64,000 nt of DNA from Burkholderiaceae bacterium (GTDB taxonomy: Bacteria; Pseudomonadota; Gammaproteobacteria; Burkholderiales; Burkholderiaceae_E), in the NCBI GenBank assembly GCA_023954015.1, contig JAMLIS010000003.1, positions 1 through 64,000 of the forward strand, read 5' to 3'. A program made the position numbers and the translations under genes. The notes under the pieces are model-generated. The model saw only the letters and a list, made by a program, of their open reading frames with translations. It searched no databases and was not told the DNA's origin. Shown here in pieces: positions 31,856 through 40,105 of this stretch. How positions within the stretch are numbered: position 1 is the first letter of the stretch; each line of letters opens with the position of its first letter.

Positions 31856-31942
31856 TGGTGCCCAGAAGAGGACTCGAACCTCCACAGTGTTGCCACCGCC
31901 AGGACCTGAACCTGGTGCGTCTACCAATTCCGCCATCTGGGC
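31856..31942 (-). tRNA. tRNA-Leu (anticodon CAG)
   Basis: The minus strand gives an 87-nt class II tRNA with encoded CCA. The acceptor stem pairs GCCCAGA with TCTGGGC, and the D-arm includes GCGGAATTGGTAGACGC. The anticodon stem-loop is CCAGG-TTCAGGT-CCTGG (anticodon CAG, reading CUG). The long variable arm is CGGTGGCAACACTG, and the T-arm contains GGTTCGAGTCC. A terminator hairpin follows. Confidence 0.97.
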
Positions 31943-32079
31943 GATGCGCCGCGGAGGAGTACCGCAGGCAGCAACCGGACGGAAGGCCGGTCGCGCGTAG
32001 AGGCGGGATCTTACACTTCGCCCCCGGCTTTGTCGAATTGCCGGCGCCTGCACCACAGGGGGCGCAGATGCCGGGCGTG

Positions 32080-32127
32080 GCGCAGACGCTGGACGCGGCG
32101 CGGACGCTGGACGCGGCGCAGACGCGG
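32080..32127 (+). repeat. 18-bp tandem repeat upstream of rnr
   Basis: About 2.7 copies of an 18-bp unit (GCGCAGACGCTGGACGCG type) lie immediately before the rnr start. The region 31943-32079 shows nothing else recognisable. Confidence 0.7.
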
Positions 32128-32138
32128 GAGATACCGGC

Positions 32139-34778
32139 TTGACCGACAAGACCTGGTTCGCGCCGACGCGCGAGGCGATCCTCGAGTGCCTGCGCGCAGC
32201 CGACGTCCCGATGACGCCGGAAGAACTCGCCGGGCGTCTGGCGGTGCCTTCGACGCATTTCGAAAACCTCAATCGGCGGTTGCTCGCGATGGAGCGGGAC
32301 GGGCAACTGCTGCCGAACCGCAAGGGCGTCCTGCTGCTGGCCAGCAAGCTCGATCTCGTCGCCGGCCGCGTCCAGGGGCATCGCGACGGATTCGGCTTCC
32401 TGATTCCCGACGAGGGAGGGGTCGACGTGTTCCTGTCGCCGCGCGAGATGCAGAAAGTGATGCACGGCGACCGCGTGCTGCTCAAGCGCACCGGCTTCGA
32501 CGCACGGGGACGTCCGGAGGGACGCATCGTCGAGGTCACCGAGCGGGCGAACCGCCGCATCGTCGGCCGCTTCCTGGAGGAGCGTGGCGTCTCGCTCGTC
32601 GTGCCGGAAGACCAGCGCATCAAGCACGACATCGTCATCCCGTCGGGCGATACGCAGCGCGCGCAGCAGGGGCAGGTGGTCACCGTGGAGATCATCGAGC
32701 CGCCGGCCGGAGGTTCGCCGCCGATCGGACGCGTGATCGAAGTGCTGGGCGAGATCGACGACCCGGGCATGGAGATCGAGATCGCGGTGCGCAAGTTCGA
32801 CGTACCGCACGAGTTCAGCGACGCGGCGCTCGATGCCGCCGCGCGCATGCCCAACGCCGTGCCGGTCGCCGATCTCGCCGGGCGCGTCGATCTGCGCGAC
32901 GTCCCGCTGGTGACGATCGACGGCGAGGACGCCCGCGACTTCGACGACGCGGTCTATTGCGAGTCGATGCCCGCGAGCCAGCGGCTCGAGGCGGCGTTCC
33001 GGCTGATCGTCGCGATCGCCGACGTGGCGCACTACGTTCGCGACGGCGACGCGCTCGACCACGACGCGCTCGAACGAAGCACCTCGGTGTATTTCCCGCG
33101 TCGCGTGATTCCGATGCTGCCGGAGAAGCTCTCCAACGGCCTGTGCTCGCTCAACCCGAACGTCGACCGCCTCGTGCTCGTCTGCGACATGGTGATCGAG
33201 CGCAGCGGCCGCCTGCGCGGCTACCAGTTCTACGAGGCGGTGATGCACTCGGCGGCGCGCCTGACCTACGACGAGGTATGGGCGATGCTCTCGGGCGCTG
33301 CCGCATCGCTGTCGGTGGCGCCCTCGCATGCCGCGCTCGCGCCGCAGCTGCGCGATCTGCACGAGCTGTACCGCGTGCTCGCCGGCGCCCGTCGTTCGCG
33401 CGGCGCGATCGACTTCGAGACGGTCGAGACGAAGATCATCTGCGATCCTGCCGGACGCATCGAGCGGATCGTGCCGAGCCAGCGCAACGACGCGCACAAG
33501 CTCATCGAGGAGTGCATGCTCGCGGCGAATGTCTGCGCTGCCGACTGGATGCGTCGCAGTCGACATTCCGGCCTGTATCGCGTGCACGAGGGGCCGGTCC
33601 CGGACAAGCTCGCCAAGCTGCGCGAGTTCCTGCGCGGGCTCGGCCTTGCGCTGGCCGGAGGCGACGATCCGTCGCCCGCCGACTATGCGGCGCTCGTCGA
33701 GTCGGTGCGCGCGCGCCCCGATTCGTCGCTGCTGCAGACGATGATGCTGCGCTCGATGCAGCAGGCAGTGTATTCGCCCGACAACGAGGGGCACTTCGGT
33801 CTCGCCTACGACGCCTACGCGCACTTCACGTCGCCGATTCGGCGCTATCCCGACCTGCTCACGCATCGGGTGATCAAGGCGCTGCTGCGCGGGGAGCGCT
33901 ATCGGCCCGCCCCGGACGACGCCTTGCTGAGCGAGGCGATCCGAATCCGGCCGCCCGGCGCGGACGACGACCTGACCGAGCCCGAGATCGACGACGAAGG
34001 CGCCGCCACCGGATTGACCTTCGATGCGCGACGCCCGCACGGCTCCGGCGGCGACCGGGTGCAGCTGCCGAAGGCAGGCGCCGGCGCCGCCTCGTCCAGG
34101 CGTGCCGCCTCTGCGGCGAAGAGGTCGCAGCGCTCTGCGACGCCTGCGGCGGCGGCCCGGGGACGTTCCGCATCGCGTGCAGGCGCACGCGCAGCGGACG
34201 GCAACGTTGCGGCGGACGGGCGCCGCGAGCACGAGCTGTGGCGGCTGCTCGGCGCGATCTGCTCGATGCACGAGCGGCGTGCGGACGAGGCCTCGCGCGA
34301 TGTCCAGGCGTGGCTCAAGTGCCTGTACGTGCGCGAGCGCGTCGGCGAGGCCTTCATCGGACGCGTCACGGGCGTTGCCCCCTTCGGGATCTTCGTCACG
34401 CTCGACGAGCTGTACGTCGAGGGGCTGGCGCACGTCTCCGAACTGGGCAGCGAGTACTTCCAGTACAACGAAGTTGCGCACGAGCTGCGCGGCGAGCGCA
34501 CCGGCAAGCGATACCGGCTCACCGACGAGGTCGAGGTGCAGGTTTCGCGCGTCGATCTCGAGGCGCGCCGCATCGACTTCCGTCTCGTGGACCGGCTCGG
34601 TTTTCGCGAGTTGCAGCGCGGCCTGGAGGCACGCGACGCGCCGGCGCCGCCGCTTTCCAAGGCTGCCCCGGCGAAGTCGGAGAAAGTGAAGAAGGCGCGG
34701 GCCGAGCGCGCCGCTGCGCGCAGCAACGCGCCGGCAGCGGCGAAGAAGCGGCGCACCGGCCTGCGCCGGCATCATTGA
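32139..34778 (+). CDS. rnr: Ribonuclease R with an inserted disordered segment
   Basis: An 879-residue 3'-5' exoribonuclease of the RNB family. A winged-helix N-terminus is followed by cold-shock domains (VQGHRDGFGFLIPDEGG) and the RNB catalytic core with EDARDFDDAVY. An S1 domain (FIGRVTGVAPFGIFVTLDELYVEGLAHVSE) precedes a Lys/Ala-rich tail. Between the end of the RNB core (LTHRVIKALLRGERY) and the conserved MHERRADEASRDVQAWLKC helix there is an extra stretch, about residues 600-690. It is rich in Ala, Arg and Ser and is much longer than in related RNase R. The TTG start 32139 is preceded by GGGAG. rlmB follows, the usual rnr-rlmB pair. Confidence 0.95.
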   Translation: MTDKTWFAPTREAILECLRAADVPMTPEELAGRLAVPSTHFENLNRRLLAMERDGQLLPNRKGVLLLASKLDLVAGRVQGHRDGFGFLIPDEGGVDVFLSPREMQKVMHGDRVLLKRTGFDARGRPEGRIVEVTERANRRIVGRFLEERGVSLVVPEDQRIKHDIVIPSGDTQRAQQGQVVTVEIIEPPAGGSPPIGRVIEVLGEIDDPGMEIEIAVRKFDVPHEFSDAALDAAARMPNAVPVADLAGRVDLRDVPLVTIDGEDARDFDDAVYCESMPASQRLEAAFRLIVAIADVAHYVRDGDALDHDALERSTSVYFPRRVIPMLPEKLSNGLCSLNPNVDRLVLVCDMVIERSGRLRGYQFYEAVMHSAARLTYDEVWAMLSGAAASLSVAPSHAALAPQLRDLHELYRVLAGARRSRGAIDFETVETKIICDPAGRIERIVPSQRNDAHKLIEECMLAANVCAADWMRRSRHSGLYRVHEGPVPDKLAKLREFLRGLGLALAGGDDPSPADYAALVESVRARPDSSLLQTMMLRSMQQAVYSPDNEGHFGLAYDAYAHFTSPIRRYPDLLTHRVIKALLRGERYRPAPDDALLSEAIRIRPPGADDDLTEPEIDDEGAATGLTFDARRPHGSGGDRVQLPKAGAGAASSRRAASAAKRSQRSATPAAAARGRSASRAGARAADGNVAADGRREHELWRLLGAICSMHERRADEASRDVQAWLKCLYVRERVGEAFIGRVTGVAPFGIFVTLDELYVEGLAHVSELGSEYFQYNEVAHELRGERTGKRYRLTDEVEVQVSRVDLEARRIDFRLVDRLGFRELQRGLEARDAPAPPLSKAAPAKSEKVKKARAERAAARSNAPAAAKKRRTGLRRHH

Positions 34779-34872
34779 ATCGCGCCGGGGGATCGCGCGC
34801 CTGGCCAGGCGCGCAGGCGTCGAAGACCCGCACCTGCGGCGTTTTCCGGACCATGCACGAGCACGACAGACG

Positions 34873-35637
34873 ATGCTGATCTACGGATTCCATGCGGTGC
34901 TCGCGCGCCTGCGACGTGCGCCGGCCGGCGTGCGCGAGCTGTACGTCGACGCACGGCGCGAAGACGTCCGCGTGCGCGATCTGCTGCGCGTCGCCGAGCT
35001 CGCCGGTGTGCGCGCGCATTTCGTCGACGCCGATCGCCTGGAACGACTGTGCCCGCGCAAGCGTCACCAGGGCGTGATCGCGCTCGTCGAAGCGCCGCCG
35101 AAGGCGCAACGGCTCGACGATCTGCTCGATGCGCACGAAGGCGACGCCGAGCCGATCCTGCTGCTCGTGCTCGACGGCGTCACCGATCCGCGCAATCTCG
35201 GCGCGTGCCTGCGCGTGGCCGACGGCGCCGGCGCCGCTGCGGTGATCGCGCCGAAGGATCGCGCCTGCGCGCTCACCGAGGTTGCGATGCAGACGGCGAG
35301 CGGCGCTGCCGAGAGCGTGCCGTACCTGATGGTGACGAACCTCGCGCGTGCGCTCGACGAGATCCGTGACCGCCACATTTTCGTCGTCGGCACCGACGAG
35401 CGCGCGAGCGCCGACCTGTACGCGCAGCGCCTGGTCGGCCCCGTGGCCTGGGTGCTCGGCGCCGAAGGCACCGGCATGCGCAGGCTCACGCGCGAACGCT
35501 GCGATGCGCTTGCGCGCATTCCGATGCACGGAGCGGTGGGCAGCCTGAACGTGTCGGTCGCCGCCGGCGTCGTGTTGTACGAAACGCTGCGCCAGCGCGC
35601 GGCGCCGGTCGCGCTACCGCCGCTGCCGGCGAAATAG
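34873..35637 (+). CDS. rlmB: 23S rRNA (guanosine2251-2'-O)-methyltransferase RlmB
   Basis: A 254-residue SPOUT-class (TrmH family) enzyme. The N-terminal substrate-binding domain starts LIYGFHAVLARLRR. The three knot motifs are DGVTDPRNLGACLRVADGAG, WVLGAEGTGMRRL and GSLNVSVAAGVVLYE. It follows rnr by 94 nt. Its last 24 nt overlap convergently with the nuclease gene on the other strand. Confidence 0.96.
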   Translation: MLIYGFHAVLARLRRAPAGVRELYVDARREDVRVRDLLRVAELAGVRAHFVDADRLERLCPRKRHQGVIALVEAPPKAQRLDDLLDAHEGDAEPILLLVLDGVTDPRNLGACLRVADGAGAAAVIAPKDRACALTEVAMQTASGAAESVPYLMVTNLARALDEIRDRHIFVVGTDERASADLYAQRLVGPVAWVLGAEGTGMRRLTRERCDALARIPMHGAVGSLNVSVAAGVVLYETLRQRAAPVALPPLPAK

Positions 35638-36270
35638 CCAGGGCGCGAGCGGCTCGCTCTGCTGCCACAACCCGGCGCGCTGCTCGCGCGCGTTCGCCTG
35701 TGCTCGCGCGTAGCGCTCGCGCTCGGCGGGCGGCAGGTCGGCGTCGTAGCGCACGAAGTGCCAGGCCAGGCCCTGTTCGAGCTGGCCGAGCCCGACGTCG
35801 TGCCCGGCGACGAACACGCGCCCGACGGTGCGACCGAATGCGTCGCGCTTGATCGCCTCGACGCGCACTTCGCGCGCGCCGATCGCCTGCTGCAGTGCCT
35901 TTCGGGCCACGTTGGCGAAAGGCTGCGTGCGCTCGGGCGCGTCGATTCCCGCGATCCGCACGCCGATCTCGTCTCCGTCGGCGGTGCGCAAGCGGAACGA
36001 ATCGCCGTCGTACACGTAGGCGACGACGCCGGCGATCCAGGAGACCGTCGGGGTCGCGCGCGCTTCGGCGCGCGCATGCGCCACGCCGGCGCCGACGGCG
36101 AGCGCCGCGAGCAGCGCGAGCAGCGCGACAGCCCACGACGAAGCGCGCGCGAAGGACCGGCCGGCCGGCGTGCCGGCGGCCGGTTTCCGGAGGATCCGTC
36201 CGTTCAGCGCCGTGTCAGCAGCACGCCGAGCAGTACGCCGACGGCCGCGGCGATGCCGACGGCGTTCCAC
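35614..36270 (-). CDS. Thermonuclease (SNase)-like exported nuclease
   Basis: A small calcium-dependent nuclease of the staphylococcal nuclease fold, probably secreted or periplasmic. VYDGDSFRLR, VRIAGIDAPE and YDRDAFGR-like DAFGRTVGRVF cover the metal and catalytic region. A hydrophobic signal segment (WAVALLALLAALAVGAGVAHA) precedes it. The listed ATG at 36270 gives 218 residues but adds an odd Arg-rich leader inside the DUF883 gene (67-nt overlap). CTG at 36207 would give a cleaner signal peptide and a 4-nt CTGA overlap with the DUF883 stop, mirroring hflX. The true start is therefore unresolved. Confidence 0.82.
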   Translation of the reverse strand: MERRRHRRGRRRTARRAADTALNGRILRKPAAGTPAGRSFARASSWAVALLALLAALAVGAGVAHARAEARATPTVSWIAGVVAYVYDGDSFRLRTADGDEIGVRIAGIDAPERTQPFANVARKALQQAIGAREVRVEAIKRDAFGRTVGRVFVAGHDVGLGQLEQGLAWHFVRYDADLPPAERERYARAQANAREQRAGLWQQSEPLAPWLFRRQRR

Positions 36271-36533
36271 GGGTGCTCGTGCACGTATTCGTTCGTGTCG
36301 GCCGCCGTGCGGCGCGCGGTTTCGAAGGCGGCTTCCTGGAAAGCGTTCAGCTCGTCGCGGGCCGCGCCGACTCCCCGTTCGAGACGCTCGCGAACGAGGT
36401 TCAACTGGTCGTTTCCGCTGCGCGAAGCTGCCTTGAGCATCTCCTCGGCGTCGGACACCAGCGAGCGCAGTTCGGCGGCGAGACGATCGCGCGCCGTGGC
36501 GGCCTGTTCGGCGGCCTGTTCCATCGTGTTCAT
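36204..36533 (-). CDS. DUF883 family (ElaB/YqjD-like) membrane-anchored protein
   Basis: A 109-residue protein. A long amphipathic helical region (about 1-85, with LVSDAEEMLKAASRSGNDQL) leads to the family signature YVHEHPWNAVGIAAAVGVLLGVLLTRR, a C-terminal membrane anchor. E. coli YqjD and ElaB of this family bind ribosomes at the membrane in stationary phase. It lies 25 nt downstream of the universal stress gene and probably forms one stress-related minus-strand operon with it and the nuclease gene. Confidence 0.9.
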   Translation of the reverse strand: MNTMEQAAEQAATARDRLAAELRSLVSDAEEMLKAASRSGNDQLNLVRERLERGVGAARDELNAFQEAAFETARRTAADTNEYVHEHPWNAVGIAAAVGVLLGVLLTRR

Positions 36534-36558
36534 TCGTTGTTCTCCGTCGTGTATCGGG

Positions 36559-37002
36559 TCAGCGGAATACCAGTACGGGGATGCTCGAGTGCGTGAGCAC
36601 CTTGTTGGTCTCGCTGCCGAGCACCAGCGCGCTCAGGCCGCGGCGACCGTGCGAGGCCATGAAGATGAGATCGCAGCCCCGGTCGCGCGCCGTCTCGATG
36701 ATCGCGCGATACGGTTGCGTGTGTCGCGTCGAGACCGTCTCGCAGTCGACCCCGGCCGCGGCTGCCGACTGCGCGACCGCATCGAGCACGATGCGCGCCG
36801 TCTCCTCGGTGGCCTTGGTAAAGTCGGCGAACGAGGCTTGGCCGGCAGCGGGAAACTCGGCGAAGGCCGGCGGAATGTACTCGGGCATGACGTGCAGCGC
36901 CGTGATGCGTGCGCCGCTCTCGCGCGCGAAGCCGATCGCGCGCTCGACGGCATTATTCGACAGCTCGGATCCGTCGGTGGGAACCAGCAGGTGCTTGTAC
37001 AT
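36559..37002 (-). CDS. Universal stress protein (UspA family)
   Basis: A 147-residue alpha/beta protein of the UspA fold. MYKHLLVPTDGSELSNNAV is the typical start. The ATP-binding signature Gly-x2-Gly-x9-Gly-Ser appears in SHGRRGLSALVLGSETNKVL, so it probably binds ATP. The ATG at 37002 was chosen over 37032 because of the conserved N-terminus and a GGAGAAG site upstream. It is divergent from the Crp/Fnr regulator gene, which may control it. Confidence 0.93.
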   Translation of the reverse strand: MYKHLLVPTDGSELSNNAVERAIGFARESGARITALHVMPEYIPPAFAEFPAAGQASFADFTKATEETARIVLDAVAQSAAAAGVDCETVSTRHTQPYRAIIETARDRGCDLIFMASHGRRGLSALVLGSETNKVLTHSSIPVLVFR

Positions 37003-37030
37003 CGTCTTCTCCGCGAGCAGCGATGTATCC

Positions 37031-37036
37031 ATGCTA
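37031..37036 (-). promoter_or_regulatory. Putative -10 element of the usp operon
   Basis: On the minus strand this reads TAGCAT, 29 bp upstream of the usp ATG. The -35 region is unclear. Confidence 0.35.
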
Positions 37037-37153
37037 GTCGATGCGCGAGGCTCGCGCGAGCCGTTGCGCGCGCCGTGGTCGGCTTCCCGCAGGAGCGTTA
37101 CAAACTGTTACCCGCTGTTGCCGCGCTGCCATCGCGCGGCGCAGGGCGGCCGG

Positions 37154-37159
37154 TAGATT
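37154..37159 (+). promoter_or_regulatory. Putative -10 element of the Crp/Fnr regulator gene
   Basis: TAGATT lies 45 bp before the ATG. A direct repeat GTTAC-N5-GTTAC (37097-37111) sits upstream in the 200-bp divergent region. No Fnr box (TTGAT-N4-ATCAA) was found. Confidence 0.3.
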
Positions 37160-37203
37160 GGGGGCGAACCGGGCAACCGCCCCGGGGATGCAGGAGTTCT
37201 CCC

Positions 37204-37974
37204 ATGTCGATGCCGCATCTCGCCCCGTCTCCCGTCGCGCCGCTCGGCCTTGCCCTCGTCGAGGTCTCGGCACCTGCGAATGCGGCCACCCCGGCCCGAA
37301 CGGCGACCCGGCGCCCCGACGGACTGGAGATGCTGCTCGGCGCCACTTCGGCAACGCGCCGGCGCGTACGACGCGGGGAATACCTGTTCCGCTACGGCGA
37401 TCCTTTCCATTCGCTGTTCGGCATCCGCGCCGGCTCGTTCAAGTCGGTGCTCCTCACCGAGGACGGGCGCGAGCAGGTCACCGGCTTTCATCTGGGCGGC
37501 GAGGTGCTCGGTGTCGACGGCATCGGGCTGGACGTCCACGCGGGCGACGCCGTTGCACTGGAGGACAGCGAGGTCGTCGAGATTCCGTTCGTCGAGCTCG
37601 ATGCGCTCGCCACGCGCGACCCGTTGCTGCAGCGCGAGCTCTTTCGCATGCTCTCCGCCGAGATCCAGCGCGAGCGCGCGCTGATGCTGCTGCTCGGCTC
37701 GATGCGCGCGGAGGAGCGCCTCGCCGCGTTCCTCATCAACCTGTCGCAGCGCATGGCGGCACGCGGTTTCTCGGCGAGTTGCTTCGTGCTGCGCATGACC
37801 CGGGAAGAAATCGGCAGCATGCTGGGGCTGAAGCTGGAGACGGTAAGCCGGATCCTGTCGCGCTTCCAGGGCGAAGGCCTGATCCGCGTGCGCAACCGCG
37901 AGATCGCGATCGTTTCGCTGCAGGCGCTGCGCGCCGTGATCGGACGCGGCGACACGCGGCGAGAGGCGCGCTGA
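37204..37974 (+). CDS. Crp/Fnr family regulator lacking the Fe-S cysteines
   Basis: A 256-residue regulator. A cyclic-nucleotide-binding-type beta-barrel spans about residues 50-150 (GEYLFRYGDPFHSLFGIRAGSFKS). A dimer helix and a winged helix-turn-helix follow, with EEIGSMLGLKLETVSRILSRF; the ETVSR recognition helix is the Fnr/Anr kind. However, the N-terminus (1-50) has no cysteine at all, whereas Fnr needs three there plus one in the barrel. The protein should bind Fnr-like half-sites without a 4Fe-4S oxygen sensor. AGGAG precedes ATG 37204; ATG 37210 is an alternative. Confidence 0.88.
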   Translation: MSMPHLAPSPVAPLGLALVEVSAPANAATPARTATRRPDGLEMLLGATSATRRRVRRGEYLFRYGDPFHSLFGIRAGSFKSVLLTEDGREQVTGFHLGGEVLGVDGIGLDVHAGDAVALEDSEVVEIPFVELDALATRDPLLQRELFRMLSAEIQRERALMLLLGSMRAEERLAAFLINLSQRMAARGFSASCFVLRMTREEIGSMLGLKLETVSRILSRFQGEGLIRVRNREIAIVSLQALRAVIGRGDTRREAR

Positions 37975-37990
37975 GCGCGCTCGTCGCGCG

Positions 37991-40105
37991 TCAGGGGGGC
38001 GACGGCTCCGCCGGCGTCGGCGGCAGCGACTCGCCCGTTTCCGGCGAGCCCTGCGGCGCCGGATCGTCCAGGGCCCGGCGCAGCAACTGCGCGAGCTGAT
38101 CGATCCGATAGGGCTTCGACAGCAGTTCGGCTCCCGCTCGTCGCCCGAGCAGCTCGATCGATTCGGGCGCATGCGCCGACGTGAAGACGACACGCAGGCC
38201 GGGGCGCCGGCGCGTTGCCTCGCGCGCGAGAGCCGGCCCGTCGAGTTCCCCGCGCATGACCACGTCGCTGAACAGCAGGTCGATGCGTACGCCCGAGTCG
38301 ATGTGCGCGAGCGCCTGCGTGGCGTCGTTCGCCTGCAGCACCTGGTAGCCGAGTCTTTCGAGAAAGGCGACCGCTATCGCGCGAACCTCGTCGTCGTCCT
38401 CGGCCACGAGGATCGTCTCCGCGCCGCCCGCATAGTCGGCGCCGCCCACTCGTCTTGCGCGCGGCGCGGTGCTGCCGTCGTCGACGGGCAGGTACAGCGA
38501 AATGCAGGTTCCGGCGCCGAGTGCGCTGCGCACGTCGATGTGCCCGCCCGACTGCTTGGCGAAGCCGTAGACGAGACTCAGCCCCAGTCCGCTGCCCTTG
38601 CCGCTCTCCTTTGTCGTGAAGAACGGCTCGAACGCACGCGCGAGTACCTCGGGAGCCATCCCCGAACCGGTGTCGGTGACTGCGATCCGGACGTACTCGC
38701 CGGCAGGGAGCGGCTCGTCCCGCGTTGCCGGATGCACGGGCGCGCTCACGCGGTCGGCCGAGAAGGTGAGCCGTCCGCCGTCGGGCATCGCATCGCGCGC
38801 GTTCACGGCGAGATTCAGCAGGGCCGTGTCGAGCATTCCCGGATCGGCCTTCGCCGCCGGCAGCGCACCTTCGGCCTGCAGGCAAACGTCGATCTTCGCC
38901 CCCAGCGTGCGTCGAAGGATGTCGACGATCGACTCGAGCAATTGCGCCACGTCGATCGCGCGCGGCTGCAGAGTCTGTCGCCGCGAGAAAGCCAGCAGCT
39001 TGCGCGTGAGGTCGGCGCCGCGACTCGTCGCGCGCATCGCGGCCTTCGCCAGGCGCGCGCCGAGCGCGTCGCCGGCGATCCGTTCCTCGAGCATCTGCAG
39101 ATTGCCCGAGACGACGGTCAGCAGGTTGTTGAAGTCGTGCGCGACGCCGCCGGTGAGTTGCCCGAGTGCCTCGAGGCGTTGCGACTGGAACAGTCGCGCC
39201 TCGGCGCCTTCGCGCTGCAGCGCCGCGCCGACCGTGTTGGCCAGCGCCTGCACGAAGCTGCCGTCGTCGCGCGAGAAGCTGCGCGAGGCGCGCGAACCGG
39301 CCAGCAGCACGCCCAGGCATTGGGTTTCCTCGCCGGGAATCGCGCAGGCGATCGCGGTCGTGGGCGCGCCGCCGGCCTGCGGCGGCATCGGTTGCTCGAG
39401 CAGCATCGGCCGATCGAGCAGCCCCGGGGCGTCGTCGGCCACGAGCCGTTCGAGCTGCGCGCGCAGCGGTTCGGTGCGCTCATCGTCGCCGAGGCCGAGC
39501 CGGGCGGCGATGTCCAGCCGGCCGGCAGGTGCGAGCTGACCGCACAGCGCGAAATCGACTCCGAGGTGCTCGACGATGATCGCGCACGCCTGCCGCTGGA
39601 TCGCGGCGAAGTCGCGCGTGGCGAGCGCCGTGCGGCCGAAATCGGCAACCGCGTTCGCCTGCCGGGCGCGGACGATGAGATCGCGCGCACGGCGCTGCGC
39701 GTCGACGTTGCGCACATTCGCGCAGGTCCAGACGGCGCCGTCCACGCGCAGTGGATTGAGGCTGATCTCGACGGCGAATTCGTGTCCGTCCCGGTGCCGC
39801 GCGGTGAGGGCGATGTTCGTTCCCATCGGCCGCGAGCGGGGGGCTTTGCGATAGCGCGCGCGATGCTGTGCGTGCGATTCGCGGAAACGCGGGGGGATCA
39901 GCTCCTCGATCGACCGGCCGACGAGCTCGTCGAAGCGGTAGCCGAAGACCTCCTCGCTGCGCGCGTTCGCGGTCCGGATGCGACCCGCGTCGTCGACGAT
40001 CAGCATCGCGTCGGAAGCGGCGTGGAAGATCTGGCGGTACAGCTGCGCCTCGTCGAATCCCGGCGAGCCCTGCTCGACAGCAGGGCGCGGATCAGTGGGC
40101 TGCAT
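37991..40105 (-). CDS. Hybrid sensor histidine kinase (PAS-GAF-HisKA-HATPase-REC)
   Basis: A 704-residue predicted cytoplasmic kinase with no TM segments. A PAS domain (about 20-140, IFHAASDAMLIVDDAGRI) is followed by a GAF-like domain (150-300) and a HisKA domain with phospho-His323 in GGVAHDFNNLL. The HATPase has NARDAMPDGG, DTGSGM and GKGSGLGLSLVYGF, and the C-terminal receiver spans about 565-685 (DLLFSDVVM). The ATG overlaps the end of the response-regulator gene by 14 nt, so the two form one transcription unit. The input signal is unknown; a PAS-GAF front suggests a soluble cue. Confidence 0.9.
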   Translation of the reverse strand: MQPTDPRPAVEQGSPGFDEAQLYRQIFHAASDAMLIVDDAGRIRTANARSEEVFGYRFDELVGRSIEELIPPRFRESHAQHRARYRKAPRSRPMGTNIALTARHRDGHEFAVEISLNPLRVDGAVWTCANVRNVDAQRRARDLIVRARQANAVADFGRTALATRDFAAIQRQACAIIVEHLGVDFALCGQLAPAGRLDIAARLGLGDDERTEPLRAQLERLVADDAPGLLDRPMLLEQPMPPQAGGAPTTAIACAIPGEETQCLGVLLAGSRASRSFSRDDGSFVQALANTVGAALQREGAEARLFQSQRLEALGQLTGGVAHDFNNLLTVVSGNLQMLEERIAGDALGARLAKAAMRATSRGADLTRKLLAFSRRQTLQPRAIDVAQLLESIVDILRRTLGAKIDVCLQAEGALPAAKADPGMLDTALLNLAVNARDAMPDGGRLTFSADRVSAPVHPATRDEPLPAGEYVRIAVTDTGSGMAPEVLARAFEPFFTTKESGKGSGLGLSLVYGFAKQSGGHIDVRSALGAGTCISLYLPVDDGSTAPRARRVGGADYAGGAETILVAEDDDEVRAIAVAFLERLGYQVLQANDATQALAHIDSGVRIDLLFSDVVMRGELDGPALAREATRRRPGLRVVFTSAHAPESIELLGRRAGAELLSKPYRIDQLAQLLRRALDDPAPQGSPETGESLPPTPAEPSPP

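Noticed and set aside
37003-37203. Fnr box between usp and the Crp/Fnr gene
   Set aside because: There is no TTGAT-N4-ATCAA; only a GTTAC direct repeat is present.
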